Shown: positions 1 through 8,297, numbered from the stretch's first letter. The stretch: DNA of 64,000 nt from Cybelea sp963824595 (GCA_963824595.1 CAWGPY010000001.1:496001-560000), one strand, 5' to 3'. Translations and numbers: made by a program. Notes: generated by a model from the sequence alone, not told the origin.

Positions 1-45
1 CTCGGAGCGGCTCTTCACGCGGTCAGCTTTGTCCGCCGCCCCAAA

Positions 46-114
46 TTGTCATCCTGAGCGCAGGCACCAACCTTGTCATCCTGAGCGGAGGCGCGTAGCG
101 CCGAAGTCGAAGGG
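46..114 (+). repeat. Short dispersed repeat, one partial and one full copy
   Basis: Two copies of the motif TTGTCATCCTGAGCG start at 46 and 73. The second continues through a small hairpin (GGCGC-gta-GCGCC) to GAAGTCGAAGGG ending at 114. Related copies occur at 2446-2488 and 14617-14648, and inside a coding gene at 49565-49602. This is direct sequence observation; similar CCTGAGC...CGAAGG elements are, from memory, common in many uncultured high-GC genomes. Nothing else recognisable lies in bases 1-182. Confidence 0.75.
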
Positions 115-135
115 CGAAGGGCGAAGGGCGAAGGG
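108..135 (+). repeat. Four tandem copies of CGAAGGG
   Basis: Four perfect head-to-tail 7 bp units run from the 3' end of the short dispersed repeat into the leader of the prolyl oligopeptidase gene. The array looks like slippage-driven expansion of the repeat's own CGAAGGG terminus. Confidence 0.9.
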
Positions 136-182
136 TGAGCGCAGGGGTAGGCTCGCTACGGCGCCCGTGGAATAGGCCGCTC

Positions 183-2435
183 ATGCCACGACTCGCTGTT
201 GCTGCTCTTCTTGTTGCCTTCGCGTCGCTCGTGCCCGGAAGCGGCATCGGAGCGCAGTCGCAGGTGCCGCACGGGTTTCCGACGCCGCCGCCCGTCCCGC
301 GGCCGCGCCCCTACGCCACGACGATCTACGGTACGTCGGTCACCGATCCGTATCGTTACTTCGAAAACATGCAGAACCCCGAAGTCGTCTCGTTCTTCAA
401 GGATCAGAACGCCTACACGCGGGCGGTTCTCGGTAACCTCGGCCCGGCTCGCGACGCGCTCTTCGCGCGCATCAAAGAGCTCGACAACGCCGGCGCTTCG
501 GTCAGCGGCGTCACGGTCGACGGACCGTACTACTTCTACGAAAAGCTCAACCCGGGCGACAACTCGCCGAAGCTCTACGTCCGCCGGGCCGCGGGCGGCG
601 ACGAGCGCGTGCTGATCGACCCGCAGAGCCTGGCGTCGGCCGGCAAGCATTACACCATCAATTACTTCCTGCCGTCGCTCGACGGCAAGTACGTGGCGTA
701 CGGCATCTCGGAGGGCGGCTCCGAGGCGGCCGTGATTCACGTGGTCGAGACCGCAACGGGCAACGTGTTGCCCGACGCGATCGACCGCTGCTACTACATC
801 GGCGCCACGAGCTGGCGCCCCGACGGGAACTCGTTCTACTACGTGCGCTTTCCGAAGCTGCAGCCGGGCGAGTCGGAAAACGACAAGGAGACGCGGGCCG
901 TCGCCTTCGTTCACGTACTCGGCAACGATCCCGACCGCGACGTGCCGGTCTTCGGCTACGGCGTCAATCCGAAGATCGCGTTCGGCGCGACCGACTTTCC
1001 CATCGTCGCCGGCTCGCCGGTCTCGGCCTACACCCTCGGCGTCGTCGTGCACGGCGTGCAGAACGAGGCGACGATCTACGCGACCAAGGCGACGTCGTTG
1101 GACTCGGGCGGCGCGGCCTGGACGCCGGTGGCGACGACGGCGGATGCCGTGACGAACTACGACTTCAAAGGCTCGACCATCTACATGGTGACGCATAAGA
1201 ACGCGCCGACCTTCAAGGTGATCGCGACGTCGCTGGCGCGTCCCGACGCGGCGGCCGCGCGGACGGTGGTGGCCGCGGGCAGGCCGATCGTCGAGCAGGT
1301 CGGCGTCGCCGCCGACGGGCTCTACGTTCTCTCGCGCGACGGCGGGTTCGGACGGATCTCCCGGATCGCGCTCTCCGACGACGGCGCGCCCGGAGCTGCC
1401 GCGCGCGTGCGGCTGCCGTACGGCGGCGCGATCAACTCGATCGTGACGGATCCGCGCGTGAGCGGCGTGGTATTCGGCCTGACGTCGTGGACGCACTCGC
1501 TGCTCTACTACGCCGCCGATGCCGCCGGCGCCGTGAGCGACACGCAACTCAAGGCCGTCGCGAACGTGGACATGTCGCCCTACACCTCGAGCGAAGTGAA
1601 GGCGCGCAGCGCCGACGGCACCATGGTGCCGCTCTCCCTCATTTATAAGAAGGGGCTCGCGCTCGATGGATCCCATCCGACGTATCTCAACGCGTACGGG
1701 TCGTACGGCATCGAGCTCAACCCGTCGTTCAGCTCCACGCGCGTCGCGTGGCTCGAACGCGGCAGCGTCTACGCGATCTGCCACGTCCGGGGCGGCGGAT
1801 GGTACGGCGAGGCGTGGCATCGGGCAGGGATGATCGCGACCAAGCCGCACACCTGGCAAGACTTCATCGGCTGCGGCCGGTGGCTCATCGCGCATAAGTA
1901 CACGTCGTCCGCGCATCTCGCCGGCGAGGGCACGAGCGCCGGAGGCATCACGATCGGGCGAGCGATCACGTCGCAGCCGCCCCTGTTCGCGGCGGCCCTC
2001 GACGTCGTCGGCGCGAGTAACGCGATGCGCATGGAGTTCTCCCCGAACGGACCTCCCAACATACCGGAGTTCGGCACGGTGAAGAACGAGGTGGGGTTCA
2101 AGGCGCTCTACGCGATGGACGCCTACGAGCACGTGGTTCCGGGGACGCCGTACCCCGCCGTGATGCTGGTGACCGGTTACAACGATCCTCGCGTCTCGTC
2201 GTGGGAGCTCGCCAAGTTCACCGCGCGCCTCGCGCGTGCGACGACGAGCGGGCGTCCGATCCTGCTGCGCGTGGACTACGACGCCGGCCACGGATTCTTA
2301 GCGGCGTCCCGCACGCAGAGCGAGGAACTGTTAACCGACGAATACGCGTTCCTGCTCTGGCAGTGCGGCGATCCGGCGTTCGCGAGCATCCCGACGCGAA
2401 TCTACCCGCACGCGGCCAACTACACGTCACACTAG
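183..2435 (+). CDS. Secreted prolyl oligopeptidase family (S9A) serine peptidase
   Basis: A 750-residue protein, close to the usual length of prolyl oligopeptidases, which cut short peptides after proline. The N-terminus MPRLAVAALLVAFASLVPG followed by GIGAQ is a typical signal peptide, so the enzyme should act outside the cytoplasm. An N-terminal seven-bladed propeller region precedes the alpha/beta-hydrolase domain. A catalytic triad is visible: Ser585 in GEGTSAGG (the family motif is GxSxGG), Asp668 in GYNDPR and His703 in DAGHGF. An in-frame GTG at 135 would add 16 residues, but it lies in repeat DNA and would spoil the signal peptide, so the ATG at 183 preceded by GGAATAGG is preferred. 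It stands alone between two repeat regions. Confidence 0.88.
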   Translation: MPRLAVAALLVAFASLVPGSGIGAQSQVPHGFPTPPPVPRPRPYATTIYGTSVTDPYRYFENMQNPEVVSFFKDQNAYTRAVLGNLGPARDALFARIKELDNAGASVSGVTVDGPYYFYEKLNPGDNSPKLYVRRAAGGDERVLIDPQSLASAGKHYTINYFLPSLDGKYVAYGISEGGSEAAVIHVVETATGNVLPDAIDRCYYIGATSWRPDGNSFYYVRFPKLQPGESENDKETRAVAFVHVLGNDPDRDVPVFGYGVNPKIAFGATDFPIVAGSPVSAYTLGVVVHGVQNEATIYATKATSLDSGGAAWTPVATTADAVTNYDFKGSTIYMVTHKNAPTFKVIATSLARPDAAAARTVVAAGRPIVEQVGVAADGLYVLSRDGGFGRISRIALSDDGAPGAAARVRLPYGGAINSIVTDPRVSGVVFGLTSWTHSLLYYAADAAGAVSDTQLKAVANVDMSPYTSSEVKARSADGTMVPLSLIYKKGLALDGSHPTYLNAYGSYGIELNPSFSSTRVAWLERGSVYAICHVRGGGWYGEAWHRAGMIATKPHTWQDFIGCGRWLIAHKYTSSAHLAGEGTSAGGITIGRAITSQPPLFAAALDVVGASNAMRMEFSPNGPPNIPEFGTVKNEVGFKALYAMDAYEHVVPGTPYPAVMLVTGYNDPRVSSWELAKFTARLARATTSGRPILLRVDYDAGHGFLAASRTQSEELLTDEYAFLLWQCGDPAFASIPTRIYPHAANYTSH

Positions 2436-2445
2436 ACGCTCGTCC

Positions 2446-2703
2446 TTGTCACCCTGAGCAGCGCGCCGCAGGCGTCGTGTCGAAGGGCAGCTCGGCTCGA
2501 CGAAGTGGGTCACCATTCTCGCGAAGACGCTCGTCGCGCCACCTCCGTGTGGCGCTTCTGCTTCGCTGCTTTTTCGGGAGAACAAAGTTTTGAAGCGGCC
2601 CTCCGGGCCGGCCCGAAAAAGTCAGAGACTTCGCTTGGAACGGTGACCCACTTCGTCGAGCCGAGCTGCCCTCGAATCTGCGCCTTCGGGCGCCGCGCTC
2701 ATG
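2446..2703. repeat. Long composite inverted repeat (copy A of structured element)
   Basis: This fills the gap after the peptidase stop. The ends are a short dispersed repeat (2446-2488) and an inverted relative of it (about 2666-2703, GAGCGCGGC on the minus strand). Inside is a perfect 31 bp inverted repeat: 2484-2514 pairs with 2642-2672. Further nested pairs are GCGAAG 2521-2526 with CTTCGC, hairpin 2536-2542/2549-2555 (GCGCCAC/GTGGCGC), stem 2569-2578/2612-2621 (CTTTTTCGGG/CCCGAAAAAG) and its apical hairpin 2596-2601/2605-2610 (CGGCCC-tcc-GGGCCG). The core 2520-2646 matches 38408-38534 in reverse orientation with 5 differences in 127 bases. No transposase is nearby. Confidence 0.9.
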
Positions 2704-2718
2704 GCGACGAGGAAATCG

Positions 2719-3030
2719 CTACCATATGCCGAGCATGACCTTGACGTCGTCCGAGGCCATGGTGGCCGGATCCCAGGGCGGCGTGAAGGTGATCTCCACG
2801 TTCGCCTTCTTGACGCCCTCGATCGCGAGGACGTGATCCTCGACGGACTTCTTGAACATCGGCCCGACGGGGCACATGGGCGAGGTCAGCGTCATCATGA
2901 CGGTGACGGTCTCGCCGTTCTCGCCTTCGGTGGTGATGTCGTAGACCAGACCGAGCTCCAGAATGCCGAGGTTCAGCTCGGGATCCTTGACTTCAACCAG
3001 CGCTTCGCGCACCTGTTCGACAGTCGGCAT
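2719..3030 (-). CDS. MIP18/DUF59 family iron-sulfur assembly protein (SufT/PaaD-like)
   Basis: A 103-residue protein made of a single MIP18 (DUF59) domain. Family hallmarks are visible: VKDPELNLGILELGLVYDI near the N-terminus, then TLTSPMCPVGP with the conserved cysteine, and a C-terminal VEITFTPPWDPATMASD stretch. Members help mature Fe-S proteins (SufT, human CIAO2) or act in phenylacetate oxidation (PaaD). With no paa genes nearby, an Fe-S maturation role is more likely. The start is the ATG at 3030, in the usual place for the family, behind a weak AGAAAG. It is divergent from clpC with 144 bp between them. Confidence 0.85.
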   Translation of the reverse strand: MPTVEQVREALVEVKDPELNLGILELGLVYDITTEGENGETVTVMMTLTSPMCPVGPMFKKSVEDHVLAIEGVKKANVEITFTPPWDPATMASDDVKVMLGIW

Positions 3031-3174
3031 CTTTCTAGGTTTTCGTGCGCCGAGGGGCAAACCTGTCACAGGACTATCCAGGCAGGCGTGCGGGGACGAG
3101 CGCAACTGCTTCCGAGCCGCAACGATTGTAGGTGGTCGTAGGTAGTTGCAGGTAGGAAAGGAAGAGCCAGATCG

Positions 3175-5673
3175 ATGTCCATGTGGGAGCCCTTCACCGA
3201 GCGAGCTAGGCGCAGCATCGTGCTCGCTCAGGAAGAGGCGCAGCGTCTCGGAAACAACTATATCGGGACCGAGCATATCCTGCTCGGCATCATCTCCGAA
3301 GGCGAGAGCCTGGCCGCCAAAGTCCTCGAATCGCTCGGCGTCAACCTCTCCAAAGTCCGCCAGGAGGTCGAAGCGATCGTCGGCCGCGGCGGGCAGACCG
3401 TTCAGCAGGAGATGGTCTTCACGCCGCGCGCGAAGCGGGTGATCGAGCTTGCGTTCGAAGAGGCGCGGCAGCTCAACCACAACTACATCGGTACCGAGCA
3501 CTTGCTCCTGGGCCTGATCCGGGAAGGCGAGGGCGTCGCCGCGCGCGTGCTGACCAACCTGGGCGTCGACCCGGCAAAGGTACGCGTGCAGACGACCTCG
3601 CTGCTGGGCGCCGAGGGCCAGCCGGCCACCCCCAAAGGCAAGAGCAAGACGCCCACACTCGACGCCTACGGGCGCGATCTCACCCAGCTCGCGCGCGACA
3701 ACAAGCTCGATCCGGTCATCGGACGCAACACGGAGATCGAGCGCGTCATCCAGATTCTCTCGCGGCGTACCAAGAACAATCCGGCTCTGATCGGCGAGCC
3801 CGGCGTCGGCAAGACCGCCATCGCGGAGGGCTTGGCTCAGCGCGTCATCAAGGGCGACATTCCCGAGCCGCTGCGCGAGCGCCGCGTCATCACGCTCGAT
3901 CTCGCGGGCCTCGTCGCCGGCACCAAGTACCGCGGCGAGTTCGAGGAGCGCATGAAGCGGGTGATGGACGAGATCCGCGGCGCCGCAGGCGAGATCATCC
4001 TCTTTATCGACGAGCTGCACACGCTCGTCGGCGCCGGCGCGGCCGAAGGGGCGATCGATGCCAGCAACATCATCAAACCGGCGCTCGCCCGCGGCGAGCT
4101 GCAGTGCATCGGCGCGACGACGCTCAACGAGTTTCGCAAGCACATCGAAAAGGACTCGGCGCTCGAGCGCCGCTTCCAGCCGGTGATGGTCGGCGAGCCC
4201 ACGGTCGAGGAAACGATCGAAATTCTCAAGGGGCTGCGCGAGCGCTACCAGGCGCACCACAAGGTGGAGATCACGGACGAGGCGCTGGCAGCCGCGGCCA
4301 AGCTCGGCGACCGCTACATCACCGATCGCTTCTTGCCCGATAAGGCCGTTGACCTCATCGACGAGGCCAGCTCGCGCGTACGCCTGCAGGCGATGATGCC
4401 GCCGCCCACTATTCGCGAGGCGGACGCGCAGTTGCGCCAGCTCATCGCCGAAAAAGAGGCCGTCGTCAAGAGCCAGGACTTCGACAAAGCCGCGAGCATC
4501 CGCGATCGCGAGGAGAAGCTGCGCCTCGAGAAGGCCAACCTCGAGCAGGAGTGGCGCGACCGAAAGGCGGCGTCCGACCGCGTCTTGCGCGTGACCGCCG
4601 AAAACATCGCCGAGATCGTCGCCGCGTGGACGAAGATCCCCGTGCACCGCCTGGCGCAGGCGGAGACGGAGAAGCTGCTCAAGATGGGCGAGTTGCTGCA
4701 CGAGCGCGTCGTAGGCCAGGAAGAGGCGATCAACGTGCTCACCCGCGCGATCCGCCGTTCGCGCGCGGGCCTGAAGAATCCGAACCGCCCGATCGGGTCG
4801 TTCATCTTCCTCGGTCCGACCGGCGTCGGCAAGACGGAAGTCGCGCGCAGCGTCGCGGCGTTTCTTTTCGACGACGAAGAATCCATGATCCGAATCGACA
4901 TGTCGGAGTACATGGAGAAGTACTCGGTCAGCCGGCTCGTCGGCGCACCACCGGGCTACGTCGGGTACGAAGAGGGCGGCCAACTGACCGAAGCGGTGCG
5001 CCGCCGCCCGTACTCGGTCGTGCTGCTCGACGAGATCGAAAAGGCGCATCCCGACGTGTTCAATCTGCTCCTGCAGGTGCTCGAGGACGGCCGCCTGACC
5101 GACTCTCAGGGCCGCCAGGTCGACTTCAAGAACTCGGTCATCATCATGACGAGCAACGTCGGGGCAACGGGCATGACGACCACCACCGACATCGGCTTCC
5201 GTCAGTCGAAGCTTTCGGCCGAAGACGAAGTCAAGGCGTACGAGCGGATGAAAGGTCGCGTGCTCGAGGAGGTCAAGCAGACCTTCCGTCCGGAGTTCCT
5301 CAACCGCGTGGACGAGGTCATCGTCTTCCACCAGCTCACGCGCGAGCAGATCGAGGCGATCGTCACGCTCGAGCTGGCGAAGGTCGTGCGCGAGGTCCGG
5401 GCCCAGGAAATGGAGCTCAAGATCACCGAAGCCGCCAAGGCGCTGCTCGCGAGAAAGGGCTGGGATCCGCAGTTCGGCGCGCGCCCGCTGCGCCGCGCCA
5501 TCCAGCGGAACGTGGAGGACGAGCTCGCCGAAGAGATGCTCAAGGGCGCCGTCGTGTCGGGCGATCACATCCTGGCCGACGTGGATCCCGACGATCCGGA
5601 GAAGCTGAAGTTCTCGAAGATTCCCTCGGTGGAGCCGCCGGCCGCCCCACCGGCGGAACCCGCCGTGACCTAA
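3175..5673 (+). CDS. clpC: ATP-dependent Clp protease ATP-binding subunit ClpC
   Basis: An 832-residue Hsp100/AAA+ unfoldase that feeds substrates to ClpP. Two Clp-N repeats (about residues 1-145, each with NYIGTEH.LLG) are followed by AAA+ domain 1 (Walker A GEPGVGKT, 207-214), a middle region with a UVR-type motif (about 426-460), and AAA+ domain 2 (Walker A GPTGVGKT, 547-554). The C-terminal D2-small domain ends near residue 800. The UVR-type middle region and 832-residue length identify ClpC rather than ClpB or ClpA. The start ATG 3175 lies 9 nt after AGGAAGAG; a second ATG at 3181 is possible. No ctsR or mcsAB gene is adjacent, unlike in Bacillus. The leader has three GTAGGT-like repeats (about 3129-3157). 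Confidence 0.97.
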   Translation: MSMWEPFTERARRSIVLAQEEAQRLGNNYIGTEHILLGIISEGESLAAKVLESLGVNLSKVRQEVEAIVGRGGQTVQQEMVFTPRAKRVIELAFEEARQLNHNYIGTEHLLLGLIREGEGVAARVLTNLGVDPAKVRVQTTSLLGAEGQPATPKGKSKTPTLDAYGRDLTQLARDNKLDPVIGRNTEIERVIQILSRRTKNNPALIGEPGVGKTAIAEGLAQRVIKGDIPEPLRERRVITLDLAGLVAGTKYRGEFEERMKRVMDEIRGAAGEIILFIDELHTLVGAGAAEGAIDASNIIKPALARGELQCIGATTLNEFRKHIEKDSALERRFQPVMVGEPTVEETIEILKGLRERYQAHHKVEITDEALAAAAKLGDRYITDRFLPDKAVDLIDEASSRVRLQAMMPPPTIREADAQLRQLIAEKEAVVKSQDFDKAASIRDREEKLRLEKANLEQEWRDRKAASDRVLRVTAENIAEIVAAWTKIPVHRLAQAETEKLLKMGELLHERVVGQEEAINVLTRAIRRSRAGLKNPNRPIGSFIFLGPTGVGKTEVARSVAAFLFDDEESMIRIDMSEYMEKYSVSRLVGAPPGYVGYEEGGQLTEAVRRRPYSVVLLDEIEKAHPDVFNLLLQVLEDGRLTDSQGRQVDFKNSVIIMTSNVGATGMTTTTDIGFRQSKLSAEDEVKAYERMKGRVLEEVKQTFRPEFLNRVDEVIVFHQLTREQIEAIVTLELAKVVREVRAQEMELKITEAAKALLARKGWDPQFGARPLRRAIQRNVEDELAEEMLKGAVVSGDHILADVDPDDPEKLKFSKIPSVEPPAAPPAEPAVT

Positions 5674-5743
5674 GACGACGCTCCTCCTCGCAATCGTCCT
5701 TGCGCAGGCGACCCCGGGTCAACTCACGCTCTCGACCGGGAGC

Positions 5744-7213
5744 GTGAGCCTCAATCCGGCGCAGCAGCAGACGATATCGGTCGGCGGTGCCGTCGCGCCG
5801 CTGACGGCGACGCTCGATCGGAAGCTGGTCACGGTGAGCGTGAGTCCCGATTCCACCCAAGTCACGATCACGGCAACGCAGGCGACGGGCACCGATACCC
5901 TGCATCTCGTCGACGGCGCGGGCGCGCAGGCGGACGTGGCGATTCGCGTCGCCTTCAATGCCGGGACGATCGTGCCGCAAACGACGCTCACCGTCACCGG
6001 CGATCCCGCCGACCCGGTGTGGCTCGCGCGGCAGGCCGCCGGCGCCGTGGCGCGCCTCACCAAGTCGCAACCCGGCACGCAGACCACGATCGCGCCGGTC
6101 ACGCCCCCGCCCGATCCACTCCCGCCCGGCGCGACGATGCAGTTCGCCGTGCCCGTGCAAATCGGCGGCAGCCCCCAGTTCTTCGATCAGACGGGAACGA
6201 CGACGGTGGACGTGGTGAACCGCTCGCTCCCGCCGTTCGTGCCCGATCTGCTCTTCTACGACGACGACCCGGAGCACGTGACGCAAGACGGCGTCCTCTT
6301 CCGCGGCACGGTCGCGGCCGATCGCCCCACGCGCCTCTATTACTATCACGACGCGGCCGCGGATACTCGCCGCCTCGTCGTCGCGCTGACCTCCGCGCCG
6401 CAGGACGCGGCCGAGGTCCACGTCGTTGACGCGCCGGCGGGGCCGAACGCCGACGTCATGCAAGTCGGCCACGCAGTGACCAGAAACTTCTTGCTGACCA
6501 AGGCGCGGGGCCAGGGCGTGGTCGTCGACCTGTCGGGGGACGCGCCGTATCTGCTTGCCGACGTGACGCTCACCGCGCGGCAACTCGCGGCCGGCGCGGT
6601 CGACCTGCGGGTGCTCTCGGGCGGTCCGGTCGTCGTGACGGTGCTCGCGGTCTCGCCGGGCGTCGACCCGCGGACGCTGCTAGGCGGCGACGTGCTGCCG
6701 GGCGACGGTCATCATCGCACGGGAATCTTCGCGATCCCCGGTTTCGGCGATCACGCGCTGACCTACTCGGCGGGCGGAGCCGACGCCACGCTCGTGATCG
6801 GCGACACCGACCCGACGCCGCGTAACACCGACGCCGCCGCCGCCGGGCACGACTACGGCGACTACGGCGTGGTGCACACGCTCGACCTCACGCTCTCGAA
6901 TCCGGGAGCTTCCCCCGCCACCGCCTACCTGTTCTTCCGGCCGATCGCCGGTCCGGCGCGCGGCGCCTTTCTGATCGACGGCAACGTCGTCGACGTCGGC
7001 TGCGTGCGCGCGCCGGTGCCCTATCAGATAACGTCATTCGATCTGGCGCCCGGACAGACGCAACGCACCGTGGTGCAGACGATGACCGACGGCGGCTCGT
7101 TCTATCCGGTTCAGATCGGCGTCTCGGCGACGGCGCCGCAGCCCACGCCGCCCCCGATCTCATCGCCCGATGGCTGCTTCCCGAAGCCCGAAACGTCGGC
7201 CGAACCGCAATGA
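5744..7213 (+). CDS. Secreted protein of unknown function, N-terminus uncertain
   Basis: A 489-residue protein from the first usable start, GTG 5744. It is beta-rich, with Ser/Thr/Pro-rich linkers (a PPPDPLPPG stretch near residue 127, PTPPPISSP near the end) and no recognisable catalytic motif. The first 70 residues (SVGGAVAPLTATLDRKLVTVSV...) look like an Ig-like or pilus-assembly N-domain. In-frame codons 5672-5743 encode KTTLLLAIVLAQATPG, an evident signal peptide, but there is no ATG, GTG or TTG between the frame's stop at 5666 and 5744. The real start is therefore probably near 5672. The gene's stop overlaps the WYL regulator start (ATGA), suggesting co-transcription. Function unknown. 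Confidence 0.7.
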   Translation: MSLNPAQQQTISVGGAVAPLTATLDRKLVTVSVSPDSTQVTITATQATGTDTLHLVDGAGAQADVAIRVAFNAGTIVPQTTLTVTGDPADPVWLARQAAGAVARLTKSQPGTQTTIAPVTPPPDPLPPGATMQFAVPVQIGGSPQFFDQTGTTTVDVVNRSLPPFVPDLLFYDDDPEHVTQDGVLFRGTVAADRPTRLYYYHDAAADTRRLVVALTSAPQDAAEVHVVDAPAGPNADVMQVGHAVTRNFLLTKARGQGVVVDLSGDAPYLLADVTLTARQLAAGAVDLRVLSGGPVVVTVLAVSPGVDPRTLLGGDVLPGDGHHRTGIFAIPGFGDHALTYSAGGADATLVIGDTDPTPRNTDAAAAGHDYGDYGVVHTLDLTLSNPGASPATAYLFFRPIAGPARGAFLIDGNVVDVGCVRAPVPYQITSFDLAPGQTQRTVVQTMTDGGSFYPVQIGVSATAPQPTPPPISSPDGCFPKPETSAEPQ

Positions 7214-8214
7214 GCGCCCCCGAGGGGGAGTCCAAGGTCGTCCTGTTGGTCCGGCTGCTCAACGCCATCGATCGCGGGATCTACTCGTTCGAGGGACTGA
7301 AGGACCGCATCGCCGAGGAGGGGCGCCGCCCCAGCACGCGCACCCTGCGCCGCTACCTCGCGATCCTCGCCGATGCCGGCTTCCCGATCTACTTCGACCG
7401 GGCGCCGAACGTCTATCGCTTTGCGGGCGGCTACAGCCTCAAGCGTCTCGATCTCTCCAGCGGCGAGCTCTTCGGTCTCGTCGCGCTGCGCTCGCTGGGC
7501 GCGAGCATCGGCGGTACGATCGGCGCGTCGATCGACGAGGTGGCCGAGAAACTGGTCGGCAGCGCCGAGCGCGGCGCCCGCGCACGCGTGGATGCCGCGT
7601 CCCCGGTAGCGTTCCGCCTCTCCGAGATCCGTCTCGACGAGCCAGGCGAGCGCGCATTCGCGCGGCTCTCGGCCGGCGAGCGCGCGTCGCGCAGCGTCCG
7701 CTTCGCATACTCCGATAAGGAGGGGCGCCGCACGAAGCGCACGGTCGACCCATACGGCTTCGTCATCAACGCGGGCCGGGTCTACTGCGTTGCCTACGAT
7801 CACCGCCGGCGCGACCTGCGGACCTTCGCCGTCGACAACGTGAGCGAGCCGGCGATGCTCGCCGAGACCTTCGTGCGTCCGAGCGGTTTCAGCGTCGAGG
7901 CGTACGCGGCCGCGTCGATCAGCGGCGTGCTGCACGCCGACGAGACGACCGAGGTCCGCGTGCGTTTTGCGCCGCGCGTGGCCAAAGCGGCGGTGGCCGC
8001 GCGCGTCGTCGCCGAGCGCGAGGTCCGCCAACTGGACGACGGCTCGGCGGAGATCGCGTACCGCGTCGCGGACGTGGACGAGCTCGTGCGCTGGATCCTC
8101 GGTTGGGGCGCCCAAGCCGAGATCGTAGAGCCGCCGGAAGCCCGCGCGCGAATCGCCGCGCTCGCCTCCGAGATATCTAGCAAATACACCGAGCGAAGCT
8201 CCACCCCGAGGTAA
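7210..8214 (+). CDS. WYL-domain transcriptional regulator
   Basis: A 334-residue protein with an N-terminal helix-turn-helix region (about residues 1-75; STRTLRRYLAILADAGFPI is a DeoR/HTH_11-type recognition segment) and a WYL ligand-sensing domain (about 160-235; VDPYGFVINAGRVYCVAYD). A WCX-like C-terminal extension follows (WILGWGAQAEIVEPPEAR). The canonical W-Y-L tripeptide is degenerate here (V-Y-C). Such proteins sense nucleic acid or nucleotide signals and regulate transcription. The ATG overlaps the upstream stop by 4 bases, so it is probably co-expressed with the secreted protein. The target is unknown. Confidence 0.88.
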   Translation: MSAPEGESKVVLLVRLLNAIDRGIYSFEGLKDRIAEEGRRPSTRTLRRYLAILADAGFPIYFDRAPNVYRFAGGYSLKRLDLSSGELFGLVALRSLGASIGGTIGASIDEVAEKLVGSAERGARARVDAASPVAFRLSEIRLDEPGERAFARLSAGERASRSVRFAYSDKEGRRTKRTVDPYGFVINAGRVYCVAYDHRRRDLRTFAVDNVSEPAMLAETFVRPSGFSVEAYAAASISGVLHADETTEVRVRFAPRVAKAAVAARVVAEREVRQLDDGSAEIAYRVADVDELVRWILGWGAQAEIVEPPEARARIAALASEISSKYTERSSTPR

Positions 8215-8230
8215 ACAGTCCCGCGTCGGG

Positions 8231-8270
8231 TCGCTCGTCGCCCACGTCCTGTGGGCGCCTGCTACGCCGC
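8231..8270. repeat. Possible degenerate relative of the structured repeat
   Basis: CGCTCGTCG followed by the hairpin CGCCCAC-gtcct-GTGGGCG and then GCCTGCTACGCC mirrors the order in the structured repeat (GCTCGTCGC, GCGCCAC/GTGGCGC hairpin, TTCTGCTTCGCTGC). The stem sequence differs but pairing is kept. It could also be only a local hairpin behind the WYL gene; no T-run follows, so it is a poor intrinsic terminator. Confidence 0.35.
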
Positions 8271-8297
8271 GCTCGCGCCACACTCAAGGAAGATTTG

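Noticed and set aside
156..2291. 711-codon minus-strand frame opposite the prolyl oligopeptidase
   Set aside because: Arg/His/Val-rich shadow translation typical of the antisense of a high-GC gene; the plus strand has a signal peptide and catalytic triad.
2484..2672. CRISPR array or insertion sequence as explanation of the repeats
   Set aside because: There are no regularly spaced direct repeats with spacers, and no transposase frame within or near the elements.
2505..2738. 77-codon plus-strand frame in repeat copy A, similar to a 60-codon frame in copy B
   Set aside because: Similarity comes from the repeat itself; most differences between the copies change the amino acid, so coding is unlikely.
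3031..5568. Long minus-strand frame opposite clpC that continues into the MIP18 protein
   Set aside because: Only the last 103 residues show family motifs; the rest is antisense of clpC.
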